Origin: Jeotgalicoccus aerolatus | GTDB lineage: Bacteria; Bacillota; Bacilli; Staphylococcales; Salinicoccaceae | Direction: 5' to 3' | Length of the DNA: 64,000 nt | Assembly (NCBI RefSeq): GCF_014635205.1 | Contig: NZ_BMCN01000004.1 | Location: 62,001-126,000, forward strand | Shown: in pieces, positions 36,593 through 45,371 of the stretch | Position numbering within the stretch: the stretch's first letter is position 1 | Layout of the letters: the number at the start of each line of letters is the position of its first letter | The notes under the pieces: generated by a model | What the model was told of the DNA's origin: nothing | What the model saw: the letters and a program-made list of their open reading frames with translations, nothing else | Databases searched by the model: none | Translations under genes and position numbers: made by a program

Positions 36593-37843
36593 ATGAATGT
36601 TTTAGTAATCGGCAGCGGCGGGCGTGAGCATGCACTCGTCAAAATATTAAACCGTTCGCGCCATACAGAAAATCTTTATGCTGTCCCCGGCAACAGCAGC
36701 ATGACAAAATATGCTGAAGTGTACGGTGATATGAAAGAAACAGATACAGAAGGTATCGTTAGACTCGCCCAGGAAAAAAATATTACTTGGGCTGTTATCG
36801 GACCGGAAGCCCCTTTAAATAATGGACTCGCAGACAGTCTGGAAGATGCTGGAGTTAAAGTATTCGGTCCAAGAAAGTTAGAAGCACAGCTTGAATCGTC
36901 TAAGGCATTTGCGAAAAAAATTATGATCAAATATGGTATTCCAACTGCAGCCTATCAGTCTTTTACTAATCTTGCCGATGCCGCTGCATATATTAAGCAG
37001 CAGGGGGCTCCGATTGTTATTAAGAAAGACGGGCTGGCAGCAGGCAAGGGTGTTGCTGTAGCGATGACGGAACATGAAGCGTTAGAAGCAGTCAAAGAAA
37101 TGTTGGCTGAAGGCGAAAATCATCCGGTCGTCATTGAAGAATTTCTGGAAGGTGAGGAGTTCAGCTTAATGGTGCTTGTAAACGGCAATTACATACTGCC
37201 GTTTGACATTGTTGCCCAGGATCACAAGCGGGCTTATGACGGGGATACAGGACCGAATACCGGCGGTATGGGTGCATATGCACCAGTGACGCACATTGGA
37301 CAGGCGGTAATTGATGAAGCAGTTCATCAGATTGTTAAACCGATGGCAGAGGCAATGACTAAAGAGGGACTCGATTATTTCGGCGTGATGTACCTCGGTG
37401 CCATCATTACAGAAGATGGAGTTAAAGTCATCGAATTTAATGCGCGTTTTGGCGACCCGGAAGCTCAAGTACTGCTGTCACTGCTTGATTCGGATTTTAT
37501 CGATGTGCTTGAAGCGGTAAAAAATAAAGAACCGTTCGATTTACAATTCAGTTCGGATTCGATGCTTGGTGTTATTTTAGCAAGTAAAGGATATCCAAAA
37601 GAATATAAAAAAGGTGAAAAAGTAAGTATTCCAGCTGAGTTGGAAGATATCGTATTTAACAGCGGATTGAAGTATCTTGAAGATGGCAATTACGAAACAT
37701 CCGGCGGCAGAGTGCTGCTCGTAACAGGGCGCGGAAAAAGTCTGGATGAAGCTAAAACAGAAGCATATAACAATACAGCGCAGATTAAATTTGATAATGA
37801 AGCCTTATTTTATCGTAATGATATAGGTGAGCGCGGCGTTTAA
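36593..37843 (+). CDS. purD: Phosphoribosylamine--glycine ligase
   Basis: 416 residues, ATP-grasp enzyme making GAR. N-terminal MNVLVIGSGGREHALVK, ATP loop KKDGLAAGKGVAVA, GPNTGGMGAYAP and the C-terminal FNARFGDPEAQ. Last gene of the operon, 20 bases after purH with a CTGGAGG site, and followed directly by a terminator. Confidence 0.97.
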   Translation: MNVLVIGSGGREHALVKILNRSRHTENLYAVPGNSSMTKYAEVYGDMKETDTEGIVRLAQEKNITWAVIGPEAPLNNGLADSLEDAGVKVFGPRKLEAQLESSKAFAKKIMIKYGIPTAAYQSFTNLADAAAYIKQQGAPIVIKKDGLAAGKGVAVAMTEHEALEAVKEMLAEGENHPVVIEEFLEGEEFSLMVLVNGNYILPFDIVAQDHKRAYDGDTGPNTGGMGAYAPVTHIGQAVIDEAVHQIVKPMAEAMTKEGLDYFGVMYLGAIITEDGVKVIEFNARFGDPEAQVLLSLLDSDFIDVLEAVKNKEPFDLQFSSDSMLGVILASKGYPKEYKKGEKVSIPAELEDIVFNSGLKYLEDGNYETSGGRVLLVTGRGKSLDEAKTEAYNNTAQIKFDNEALFYRNDIGERGV

Positions 37844-37871
37844 ACAGGTGAATATTTCGCCTGTTTTTTTT
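37843..37871 (+). terminator. Rho-independent terminator of the purine operon
   Basis: AACAGGTGA and TTCGCCTGTT arms (one G-T pair), 4-base loop, eight T residues; begins at the purD stop codon. Confidence 0.9.
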
Positions 37872-37949
37872 ATTACAAAAAATGGCTGTGGCGGAAATTA
37901 CCAATTCATAGTATAATAATATGGATTTTGAAAATTGGGGGAATAATTA

Positions 37950-39524
37950 ATGAAGAAATTATTAATGCTGTGTATAACAGCATTCATGCTCGTACTCGCT
38001 GCATGTACGAGTGACAGCAATGTTGAAGAAGAGGTGTCTGAATCAGAAGAAGATGCCGGATCAGGCGCTGAAGCGATTGATTTCAGTATTATGGCATTGC
38101 CAAATTCACTGGATCCGCACGCAGCCAACGATGGTTATTCACTTTACGTGATGACAAATATTTATGAAACACTGGTTAAGTTAAATCAGGATTTGGAATT
38201 AGAGCCAGGTCTCGCTGAAAGTTACGAACAAATTTCAGATACATCATGGGAATTTAAATTGCGAGAAGGCGTTAAATTCCATGACGGCAGTGACTTTAAT
38301 GCTGAAGTTGTAAAAGCAAACTTAGACCGTGTGCGCGATGAAGAAGTCGCATCGCCGCTCTCATTCTTATTTACAGAAATTGATGAAGTAGAAATTATAG
38401 ATGATTATACGGTTCAAATACATACAAAAGAACCATTTGCAGCATTGCCTGCTCACCTGGCACATCCAGGCGGTCATATGATCAGTAAAGAAGTCATCGA
38501 TGCGGATTATGCACAAATGGAAGAAGGCGGCAATCCGCTGACAGAAGTCAACCGCACACCAGTCGGTACGGGCTTCTTTAAATTTGAAGAGATTACTGAA
38601 GGAGAACAGATTTCTCTTGTACGGAACGAAGAGTACTGGGGTGAGCCTGCAAAACCTGAAGGTATTACATTTAGAGCAGTGCCGGAAGACCAATCGCGTA
38701 TCGCTGAATTAACTTCAGGTACGGCAGACATTATTTATCCGATGGACCCGAATGATGTTGAACAAGTTGATGCTAATGATGGCAGTGAGGTTCAGCAGCG
38801 TCCAAGTGCTAACATGACTTACCTTGGATTCAACACTGAAAAGGAACCATTTAACGATCAAAATGTCAGACTGGCGATTGCATCTGCGATCGATAAAAAT
38901 GCGATTATAGAAAATATTTTAGTCGGCATTCACGAAGTGGCGGAAACACCTTTAAATCCGACAGTTCACGGATACAGTGAAAACCTTGATCCAATCGAAT
39001 ACGATCTTGAACAGGCTAAAGAATATCTGGCAGACAGTGACTATCCTGAAGGCTTCACAGCTGAAGTCGTATTGAACTCAAGAACACACCAGGATGTTGC
39101 GACATATATGCAGCAGGTACTTTCTGAAATCGGTATTGAGCTTGAGATCACATTGATGGAAGCTGGTGCATACCAGGAATACACTGCAAACGGCGATCAT
39201 GAAATGTTCATGGGCGGCTGGGGCACAGTAACACTCGATGCAGATTATGGTCTGTATCCGATGTTCCACTCTGATAACATTGGAGCACCAGGAAACAGAA
39301 CGCGCTATCAAAATGATGAAGTCGATGAATTACTCGACAATGCACGTGTTGAAATGGATGAGGAAACACGTCTGCAGATGTATGAAGATGCACAGCAGAT
39401 TATCATCGATGAACAGCCGTTAATTTCTGTCTTCCATACGACATTATTAACGGGAATTAATTCAGAATTAGACGGCTACTATCAGTATCCGAGCAGTTTC
39501 CCTTACTTGAAAGAACTCGAATAA
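37950..39524 (+). CDS. Peptide/glutathione-type ABC substrate-binding lipoprotein
   Basis: 524 residues of the SBP_bac_5 family. Lipoprotein signal with lipobox VLAAC (Cys19), acidic linker, then the family fold (SLDPHAANDGYSLYVMTNIY, LREGVKFHDGSDF). It most resembles GsiB-like glutathione or oligopeptide binding proteins. No permease or ATPase gene accompanies it in the window, so it must work with proteins encoded elsewhere, or was separated from them. A TATAAT at 37912-37917 is the likely -10. A strong hairpin follows the stop. Confidence 0.9.
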   Translation: MKKLLMLCITAFMLVLAACTSDSNVEEEVSESEEDAGSGAEAIDFSIMALPNSLDPHAANDGYSLYVMTNIYETLVKLNQDLELEPGLAESYEQISDTSWEFKLREGVKFHDGSDFNAEVVKANLDRVRDEEVASPLSFLFTEIDEVEIIDDYTVQIHTKEPFAALPAHLAHPGGHMISKEVIDADYAQMEEGGNPLTEVNRTPVGTGFFKFEEITEGEQISLVRNEEYWGEPAKPEGITFRAVPEDQSRIAELTSGTADIIYPMDPNDVEQVDANDGSEVQQRPSANMTYLGFNTEKEPFNDQNVRLAIASAIDKNAIIENILVGIHEVAETPLNPTVHGYSENLDPIEYDLEQAKEYLADSDYPEGFTAEVVLNSRTHQDVATYMQQVLSEIGIELEITLMEAGAYQEYTANGDHEMFMGGWGTVTLDADYGLYPMFHSDNIGAPGNRTRYQNDEVDELLDNARVEMDEETRLQMYEDAQQIIIDEQPLISVFHTTLLTGINSELDGYYQYPSSFPYLKELE

Positions 39525-39532
39525 ATATAAAC

Positions 39533-39600
39533 AAAAAAATCCGTACGCTAGATTCCTAGGAGTCTAGCGTACGGATTATTTATGACCCAGCTACTGGGTT
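39533..39600. terminator. Bidirectional terminator hairpin plus a second small hairpin
   Basis: AATCCGTACGCTAGA and TCTAGCGTACGGATT form a perfect 15-base stem (39538-39577), with A residues on the left and T-rich sequence on the right. Next to it ACCCAG-CTA-CTGGGT followed by five T residues (39585-39600) is a second short hairpin. They separate the binding-protein gene from the convergent kinase fragment. Confidence 0.9.
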
Positions 39601-39601
39601 T

Positions 39602-40447
39602 TTAACGCAGTATAATTTGAAAATGTACACCGGATTGTTCCGGAATCATAACAAAAGATCCGTCGTGGAAGTTAATGGCATCATGTATGATTGAAAAACC
39701 GATACCGTGATTTTCCTTATCCGTTTTTGTCGATTCACCGTGAGTCATTAATTTTTGTGCCGCTTCACTGTTTATACCAGTACCATCATCTTTATAAATA
39801 ATACTGATACCTTCAGGCCCGTCAGATAAATGTATGGAAATATTCAGGTTGACTTTATTGTGATCCAGACTGTTATCGATTAAGTTTATAAACATTCTTC
39901 CTATATAAAGTTTATTTCCGTAGTAATATTCATCATCTAAATCTGCTGTTAATTCAAGTTTATCGTAGCCGACTGTATTTTTAATATCATTAACGACTTC
40001 AATTAGTGAGAACATATCCTTGGAAACTTCCATTTGTGCTGTTTCCCATTTGAAATTACTGTTTAAACTATCGATAAGATTTTCCATATACTTTGCTTTG
40101 TCTGAAATCAGCAAAGCATACTTTTTCTGTTCATTAGGAAAATAAGGCATGACTTTGGCATAACCGTAAATTGAAGTTAATGGTGATTTCAAATCATGAG
40201 AAATCTGTCCGAGCCATTGATTTCGATAGTAATCTATTTGATTTTGATATAAACGGTCGTGTAGGAGCTGGCTGTTTAATGACTCAACAGCATCATCCAG
40301 TTCTTTATACATCCTTTTAGATTTCTTTAGATTTTGTACTGTACTCGGTTTATATAATAAGCCGTTTGACAGCTGACTGAGCCAGTCTGCATAGAAAAAT
40401 AAAGGTTTACTGAGTTTTCTAGTCAGTATTATTCTGAAATCAACCAT
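39602..40447 (-). pseudogene. Sensor histidine kinase, 5'-truncated
   Basis: 281-codon frame that holds complete HisKA and HATPase domains: H-box ISHDLKSPLTSIYGY, N-box NLIDNSLDHNK, G1 DDGTGI and G2 HGIGFSI. The N-terminal sensor and membrane helices that such a kinase needs are missing. The frame begins in what looks like the linker after the last helix (RIILTRKLSKPLFF), with a stop codon (TAG, 40448-40450 reverse) immediately before the first ATG and no ribosome-binding site. No response regulator gene is adjacent. At the break it meets a 5'-truncated DUF418 gene on the other strand. Probably an inactive remnant. Confidence 0.75.
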
Positions 40448-40850
40448 CTATTGGAACATCAATGAAGAAATCGCTTCATCCCTTAATTTAATGTTCGGGA
40501 TGGTACTCGCTTTTGGACTGATGAGTTTGATCAAATTACTCTTTCAGCGTTACGAAAATAGTGCAATAATCGCAGGTCTTAAAAACATGGGGAAGTTGTC
40601 TCTGACTATGTATATTTTACAAAGCATAATTGCGACATCTATATTTTACGGTTATGGTTTGGGACTATTTGGTGCTGATATATTTATATGGAGCATATTG
40701 ATAGTAATCGTTATCTATTTAGGACAGATGTATATGTCGACTTTGTATTTAAAACACTTTAGATACGGACCGCTTGAATACTTTCTCAGAATTGTTACTT
40801 ATATGAATGTGCGAAAGAAAAAGTGGGTAAAGAGTGAGCGTGAAAAATAG
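40446..40850 (+). pseudogene. DUF418-family membrane protein, C-terminal fragment
   Basis: The frame YWNINEEIASSLNLMFGMVLAF followed by GKLSLTMYILQSIIATSIFYG and a final RYGPLEYFLRI matches the last third of DUF418 proteins (normally about 350-400 residues with many helices). Only about 130 residues are present. There is no ribosome-binding site before the first ATG (40491), and homology-like sequence runs upstream of it to the point where the truncated kinase starts on the opposite strand. The 5' two thirds are missing. Confidence 0.72.
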
Positions 40851-40983
40851 CTGGTCCACACTTGTTGACGGGCAAAAAAGTCTTTGTCAGAGCACAGAAA
40901 TTTCACACTTTTAAATCATTTTGTGCTACTATTTATTTACTTATTACTTTATTTATAGAGTGATATAAAAAGGGTGATATCAA

Positions 40984-41589
40984 ATGAAAAAGTTACTATT
41001 AACAGGTTATGAGCCATTTTTGAAATTTAAAACTAATCCGACGCAGTCTGCTGTAGAGAGTTTAGACGGCAAGGTGATTGGGGATTATATAATTACCGGT
41101 AAGGTTTATCCTGTAGCTTTTGGTGAAATTAATGAATTGATTGAACAGGATATTGAAACAGTTGAACCAGATGCTGTAGTATCACTTGGGCTGGCAAGCG
41201 GTATTTCCAGCATTCATCTCGAGCGTATCGCCATCAATACAATTGACGGACGGGAAGATAATACAGGTTTTAAACCGAACGGCGAAAAAATTCATGAAAA
41301 TGGTGCAGACGGTATATTTTCAACTTTACCGTTAAAACGCCTGGAGGCAGCTCTGCTGAAAGATAATATCCCTGTAAATATTTCTAATTCAGCAGGTACT
41401 TATCTGTGCAATAATTTAATGTACAGTGAATTGTACTATTTGAAAGAGAAAAATCTCAATATCCCTGCTGGTTTTGTCCATGTGCCGCCGAGTCATGAAA
41501 TCGGCATCGCACAGCGTGTACCGAGCTGGCCGCAGGAAGATATTACACGTGCAGTCCATATTATTATTGAAAACTTGGAAAGTAACTAG
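40984..41589 (+). CDS. pcp: Pyrrolidone-carboxylate peptidase (pyroglutamyl peptidase I)
   Basis: 201 residues, C15 cysteine peptidase that cleaves N-terminal pyroglutamate from peptides. LLLTGYEPFLKFKTNPT at the start, HLERIAINTIDGREDNTG with the glutamate, NSAGTYLCNNLMY with the catalytic cysteine, and FVHVPPSHE with the histidine. Released pyroglutamate could feed the PxpABC enzyme encoded at 21.9-26.1 kb. AAAGGGTGATATCAA precedes the ATG. It is followed 9 bases later by nagB. Confidence 0.95.
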   Translation: MKKLLLTGYEPFLKFKTNPTQSAVESLDGKVIGDYIITGKVYPVAFGEINELIEQDIETVEPDAVVSLGLASGISSIHLERIAINTIDGREDNTGFKPNGEKIHENGADGIFSTLPLKRLEAALLKDNIPVNISNSAGTYLCNNLMYSELYYLKEKNLNIPAGFVHVPPSHEIGIAQRVPSWPQEDITRAVHIIIENLESN

Positions 41590-41598
41590 GAGGAAATT

Positions 41599-42318
41599 AT
41601 GAAGTTAGTCAAAGTGAGCACTTACGAAGAAATGAGCAACGAAGCATCGGAGATTCTTTTCGATGTGATTAAAGAAAATGACAAACCGGTTATTGGCTTG
41701 GCAACAGGTTCTACCCCTGAAGGGACGTATAAAGCGCTGATTGAAAAACTGAACAGCAGCGACGTTAACCAAAATGATATTACGACATTTAATCTTGATG
41801 AATATGTCGGTCTCGACAAAGATCATGAACAGAGTTATTCATATTATATGCACGAAAATTTCTTTAACCATGTATCAATCCCGGAAGAAAATATTCACCT
41901 TTTAAATGGTAAAGCAGAGGATGCTGAAACAGAAGTTACAGCTTATGAAGCAGCTATTGATCAAGCAGGTCTTGATGTCCAGCTGTTGGGTATCGGCCGC
42001 AATGGTCATATTGCATTTAACGAGCCCGGCACTTCATTTGATTCAGTAACACATATCGTGGATTTAACACCGGAAACGATTGAAGATAACTCACGTTTCT
42101 TCGATGATTTAAAAGACGTGCCAAACAAAGCATTTACTATGGGCTTAAGCTCTATAATGAAAGCTGAAAAAATCGTTATTTTAATTTCAGGTGAAAATAA
42201 AAAAGAAGCTCTGGCTGAATTGTTAAGCGGTGAAGTCAGCGAGAACAATCCGGCTTCTGTTTTAAACAACCATAAAGATGTAACAATCATTGCAGACACT
42301 GCTGCGATTGGTGAATAA
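41599..42318 (+). CDS. nagB: Glucosamine-6-phosphate deaminase
   Basis: 239 residues converting glucosamine-6-phosphate to fructose-6-phosphate and ammonia. GLATGSTPEGTYKAL, FNLDEYVGLDKDHEQSY (catalytic Asp and His-containing loop) and LGIGRNGHIAFNEPG are diagnostic. Short Firmicute form. TAGGAGGAAATT precedes the ATG. Cotranscribed with pcp, though no nagA lies nearby. Confidence 0.95.
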   Translation: MKLVKVSTYEEMSNEASEILFDVIKENDKPVIGLATGSTPEGTYKALIEKLNSSDVNQNDITTFNLDEYVGLDKDHEQSYSYYMHENFFNHVSIPEENIHLLNGKAEDAETEVTAYEAAIDQAGLDVQLLGIGRNGHIAFNEPGTSFDSVTHIVDLTPETIEDNSRFFDDLKDVPNKAFTMGLSSIMKAEKIVILISGENKKEALAELLSGEVSENNPASVLNNHKDVTIIADTAAIGE

Positions 42319-42371
42319 ACTTAAATTATGAGATAATACTTCTAATACAAATGTGTTAGGAGTATTTTTTA

Positions 42372-42551
42372 ATGAATGAACATAAACAAAAAATAATATA
42401 CACTGGTGCACTGCTTGTTATCTTTTTAATTCTCGCAAACACTATGGTCGAAGTGAACTGGTCTCTGCAGGTCATTGCAGTACTTTTCGCAGGCTATTAT
42501 ATTTTCCTCAGTGTCAGAGAGTTAAAAAAAGAAAACAAAGATACCAATTAA
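42372..42551 (+). CDS. 59-residue two-helix membrane protein
   Basis: ATG at 42372 with TTAGGAG 9 bases upstream. Sequence MNEHKQKIIYTGALLVIFLI..., with two hydrophobic segments (about 8-23 and 31-47) flanking an acidic turn, and a lysine-rich C-terminal tail. Typical of small Staphylococcaceae membrane proteins of unknown function. It follows nagB by 53 bases and ends at a terminator. No family recognised. Confidence 0.7.
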   Translation: MNEHKQKIIYTGALLVIFLILANTMVEVNWSLQVIAVLFAGYYIFLSVRELKKENKDTN

Positions 42552-42595
42552 AAAAACGGCGTTGAATTCTAAAATTAGATTTCAATGCCGTTTTA
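42552..42595. terminator. Bidirectional terminator
   Basis: AAAACGGCGTTGAA and TTCAATGCCGTTTT arms (one G-T pair) with A residues before and T residues after. It lies between the small membrane gene and the convergent DUF6176-like gene. Confidence 0.88.
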
Positions 42596-42619
42596 TGAAT
42601 TTTTTCTCTTATACATATT

Positions 42620-42982
42620 TTAAACTTCTTCCGCCGCAGCTTCGATTTGTTTTTTAATACGCTGTGGAATCATAACCACTTCTGTTTTTAAGTTTTTAGG
42701 TCTGTAGGTGCGGTCGATACATTTGTCGAAATACTCCAGGTGTTTTGTATCGATGCATTTTTCGGTTTCCGAGTTTGAGTCACCGTCATCTGCCTGGATA
42801 GAATACCAGTAAAGATATTCATAATTGCCCATAGAATCACGCATAATCGTTTCAACAAACATCTTCTCGCCGTCAAGTGTAAGCAGCGCATCATTCATGT
42901 GCTTGTTAAGAAATTCCATCCATTGGTCCGTCAGTTCTTCTTTACCTTTTTTCACCCTAAATCTTGTTAATTCTACTTGCAT
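42620..42982 (-). CDS. DUF6176-like cytoplasmic protein
   Basis: 120 residues from the ATG at 42980-42982, which follows AAAGGAGTCC; a longer frame to 43024 lacks a site. The N-terminal ELTRFRVKKGKEELTDQWM, FVETIMRDSMGNYEYLYWY and ECIDTKHLEYF-like parts recall the DUF6176 group of staphylococcal hypothetical proteins. No signal peptide. Function unknown; the dimeric alpha-beta barrel-like pattern is only suggestive. Confidence 0.7.
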   Translation of the reverse strand: MQVELTRFRVKKGKEELTDQWMEFLNKHMNDALLTLDGEKMFVETIMRDSMGNYEYLYWYSIQADDGDSNSETEKCIDTKHLEYFDKCIDRTYRPKNLKTEVVMIPQRIKKQIEAAAEEV

Positions 42983-43140
42983 ATTCAGGACTCCTTTACT
43001 TTCGTCTACATCATAATACATCATAAATTAACTTTGTCAATGAGTATTTCAAAGAATATTTTATAATAGAATTTGAAAGATATATTTAAAAAAATTAGAA
43101 ATTAATTTTTAGAGAATTAAATGCAGAAAGATGCATTTTA

Positions 43141-43172
43141 AAAAAAAAGACTCCTCATAAATGAAGAGTCTA
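43141..43172 (-). terminator. Terminator of the ABC-2 exporter operon
   Basis: On the minus strand AGACTCTTCAT and ATGAGGAGTCT arms followed by eight T residues (reverse of the A-run at 43141-43148), just after the permease stop codon. Confidence 0.88.
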
Positions 43173-43176
43173 ATCA

Positions 43177-44379
43177 TTATTTGCGTATTCTTTTAATGTT
43201 TTTCATGATGCCGCTTTCTGTAGACAGGACACTTCTCTTATAAATGTAGCCTGCAAGGAGCAGCGTGATAATTATTGTAATAATCATTATAACAATACCG
43301 ATAATCATCGGTGCATGTCCCGTATCGTTTACCAGCAGGCGGAGCGGCATAACAAACGGTGTAAAGAACGGGAAGTAGCTCGTGATTGTCACCGCAATAT
43401 TATCTGCAAATGAAATGCCGCCAAGCGCGATAAAGTAACCAATCATGCTGAGGAAAGTAACCGGCATAAGTCCCTGCTGCAGATCTTCCATACGGTTTAT
43501 AAACGAGCCGAGCATCGCTGAGACTGACAAGTAGAGTATTAAACCGAGTATGACAAAGATGATGCAGTAGATAATGATTTTAAGTGTCTGATCGTTCGCT
43601 TCCAATCCGAACTGGTCCAGCAGTTCTGTCGTGTCTGAGAAATAAAATGCAATCAGGCCGCCAATAGTAATCAGCACAATCTGCAGAACACTGACTGCGA
43701 TCATAGCAAAAATTTTAGCCATTAAATGCTGAGTCGGACGAATACTCGAGACAATCATTTCTATGACGCGAGATGATTTTTCATTGGCTATTTCAGTCGC
43801 AATCTGACTGGCGTAGCTTATTAGGATGATAAACATCAGAATGACTGAAAAGTAGAAAATAACCATGTTTAAAATATTGGTCTCGTCGGCATCTGCTGCT
43901 TCAAATCCACCTGAGCCTTCTTCAGAAGCGACGAGGAAATCAACAGGCACTTCTTCATACATTTGTGAAATCTCCGCTTCACTCAGGTTGAGTGTCTGCA
44001 GAACATATGCCCGATTGGTTTCATTTAAGGCCAGCTGAATATTTTGTTCTCGCGTATCTGATATTTCCTCATCCATGCGTATTTCAGCCTGAAGGGGTTC
44101 AGTACTGACAATTTCCAGCGTCGCACTGCCGTCCGAATCTACAATTTCTATCGTGTCATCGAAAGAGGCGAGCGTCGGTTCAAATACTGTGAGGAATGAT
44201 TCTTCAGCATCCACTTCCAGCATTAAAGCTTCATCATCCGAATTGAACAGATTGATGATTTTATCTAAGTTAAACGCGATAAACATACCCGCAATAATAA
44301 TGAGAGTAGTGAAGATAAAAGATTTGGCTTTAATTTTTGAAAAGAAAGTGAGATTAAATGTCGTCATAAATTTATTCAT
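43177..44379 (-). CDS. ABC-2 type exporter permease (NatB/YhaP-like)
   Basis: 400 residues. First helix near residues 20-38, then a large extracellular domain (about 40-180) with many acidic residues. Next come five helices, including IATEIANEKSSRVIEMIVSS, the diagnostic loop of ABC-2/NatB permeases. The ATG at 44377-44379 overlaps the ATPase frame by 8 bases and follows AGGTC; a GTG two codons earlier is possible. The partner ATPase gene upstream is broken, so the permease may now be an orphan. Related Bacillus systems export sodium or act against membrane stress; the substrate here is unknown. Confidence 0.9.
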   Translation of the reverse strand: MNKFMTTFNLTFFSKIKAKSFIFTTLIIIAGMFIAFNLDKIINLFNSDDEALMLEVDAEESFLTVFEPTLASFDDTIEIVDSDGSATLEIVSTEPLQAEIRMDEEISDTREQNIQLALNETNRAYVLQTLNLSEAEISQMYEEVPVDFLVASEEGSGGFEAADADETNILNMVIFYFSVILMFIILISYASQIATEIANEKSSRVIEMIVSSIRPTQHLMAKIFAMIAVSVLQIVLITIGGLIAFYFSDTTELLDQFGLEANDQTLKIIIYCIIFVILGLILYLSVSAMLGSFINRMEDLQQGLMPVTFLSMIGYFIALGGISFADNIAVTITSYFPFFTPFVMPLRLLVNDTGHAPMIIGIVIMIITIIITLLLAGYIYKRSVLSTESGIMKNIKRIRK

Positions 44380-45272
44380 AGTCACGACCTACTTTCGATA
44401 TGAAGATATCATTTAATGAAGGTTCATTGATCTGGAATCGTTTAAAGAATCCGAGAGCAGTCACTCTGTTATAAATTTCTTCGGCATATTTTTCTTCAGC
44501 AATCTTAATGACTGATTTATGACGGACCTGTTTCATTTCAAGAACGCCGGGCATATCTTTAATAAAGGAAATATCATGTTCGCCTTCGATGATAATTTCT
44601 TTTTGACCGAAGTCCTGTTTAATCTGATCGATATTGCCGCTGACAATCTGCTTGCCGCGGTCGAGGATGCATAACTCTTCACACAGTTCTTCAACGTGTT
44701 CCATGCGGTGGGTACTAAATATAATGGTCGAACCCTGCTGGTTTAAATCTTTAACAGCATCTTTCAGCATTTCAACATTAATCGGGTCGAGACCGCTGAA
44801 TGGTTCATCGAGAATAATCAATTTCGGATTGTGAATAATCGAAGCAATCAGCTGAATTTTCTGCTGGTTCCCTTTTGAAAGTTTTTCAATCTTTTTGAAC
44901 TTATTTTCTGTTACTTTAAAGCGATCCAGCCAGTAATCCAGTGCTGAATTGGCATCTTTTTTTGACATGCCTTTTAATTCAGCTAAGTAAATAATCTGTT
45001 CAAATACAGTTAATTTAGGGTGCAGTCCGCGCTCTTCTGGCAAGTAGCCGATGCTGTCTGTCATATGATAGCATCGGCTACTTGCCATTATACAAAATGG
45101 AGCCTTCAGTCGGAGTCAGTAATTTTAAGATCATGCGGAAAGTCGTCGTTTTACCGGCACCATTTCCGCCGAGAAATCCGTACATGCTGCCGTCAGGCAC
45201 ATTAATATTAATTGAATCCACAGCTGTCTGTTCGCCGAATACTTTAGTAAGATTACTAATTTCGAGAGCCAT
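44372..45272 (-). pseudogene. ABC exporter ATPase (NatA-like), frameshifted inside a perfect inverted repeat
   Basis: Two frames together make one NatA-like ATPase. The first 64 codons (45272 to 45081) contain Walker A FLGGNGAGKTT and run to LYNGK then TAG. The rest, in the +1 frame, resumes at DSIGYLPEERG and includes signature LSKGNQQK, Walker B LIILDEPFSGLDP and STHRMEH. The break lies in two 18-base arms, TGGCAAGTAGCCGATGCT and its exact reverse complement (45038-45055, 45070-45087). Only about 9 bases are expected between NGK and the YHMTDS segment, but 10 are present and they copy the other arm. AAAGGAGGACTTAC starts the gene normally. Confidence 0.85.
45038..45087. repeat. Perfect 18-bp inverted repeat with 14-base loop
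   Basis: Arms TGGCAAGTAGCCGATGCT (45038-45055) and AGCATCGGCTACTTGCCA (45070-45087), loop GTCTGTCATATGAT that itself holds the 8-base palindrome TCATATGA. It lies inside the ATPase coding region and has no T-run, so it is not a terminator. The outer 7 bases of each arm are explained by the codons for NGK and LP; the inner part is not. Confidence 0.97.
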
Positions 45273-45371
45273 GTAAGTCCTCCTTTATCTTATTAAAGTC
45301 AGTTTACCATAATGCTTAAACTGAAAAAAACGTTATAATATAATGTGGGTTAATATGAGAGGGGCGAGAGC

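Noticed and set aside
45038-45087. Programmed frameshift or phase-variable switch at the inverted repeat
   Set aside because: There is no slippery heptamer or homopolymer tract, and a stop codon lies in the repeat itself; a one-off template-switch mutation explains every base more simply.
44372-45088. The second ATPase frame as an intact, separate gene
   Set aside because: It starts inside the inverted repeat, lacks Walker A, and its first dozen residues are translated repeat sequence; it is the rest of the broken gene.
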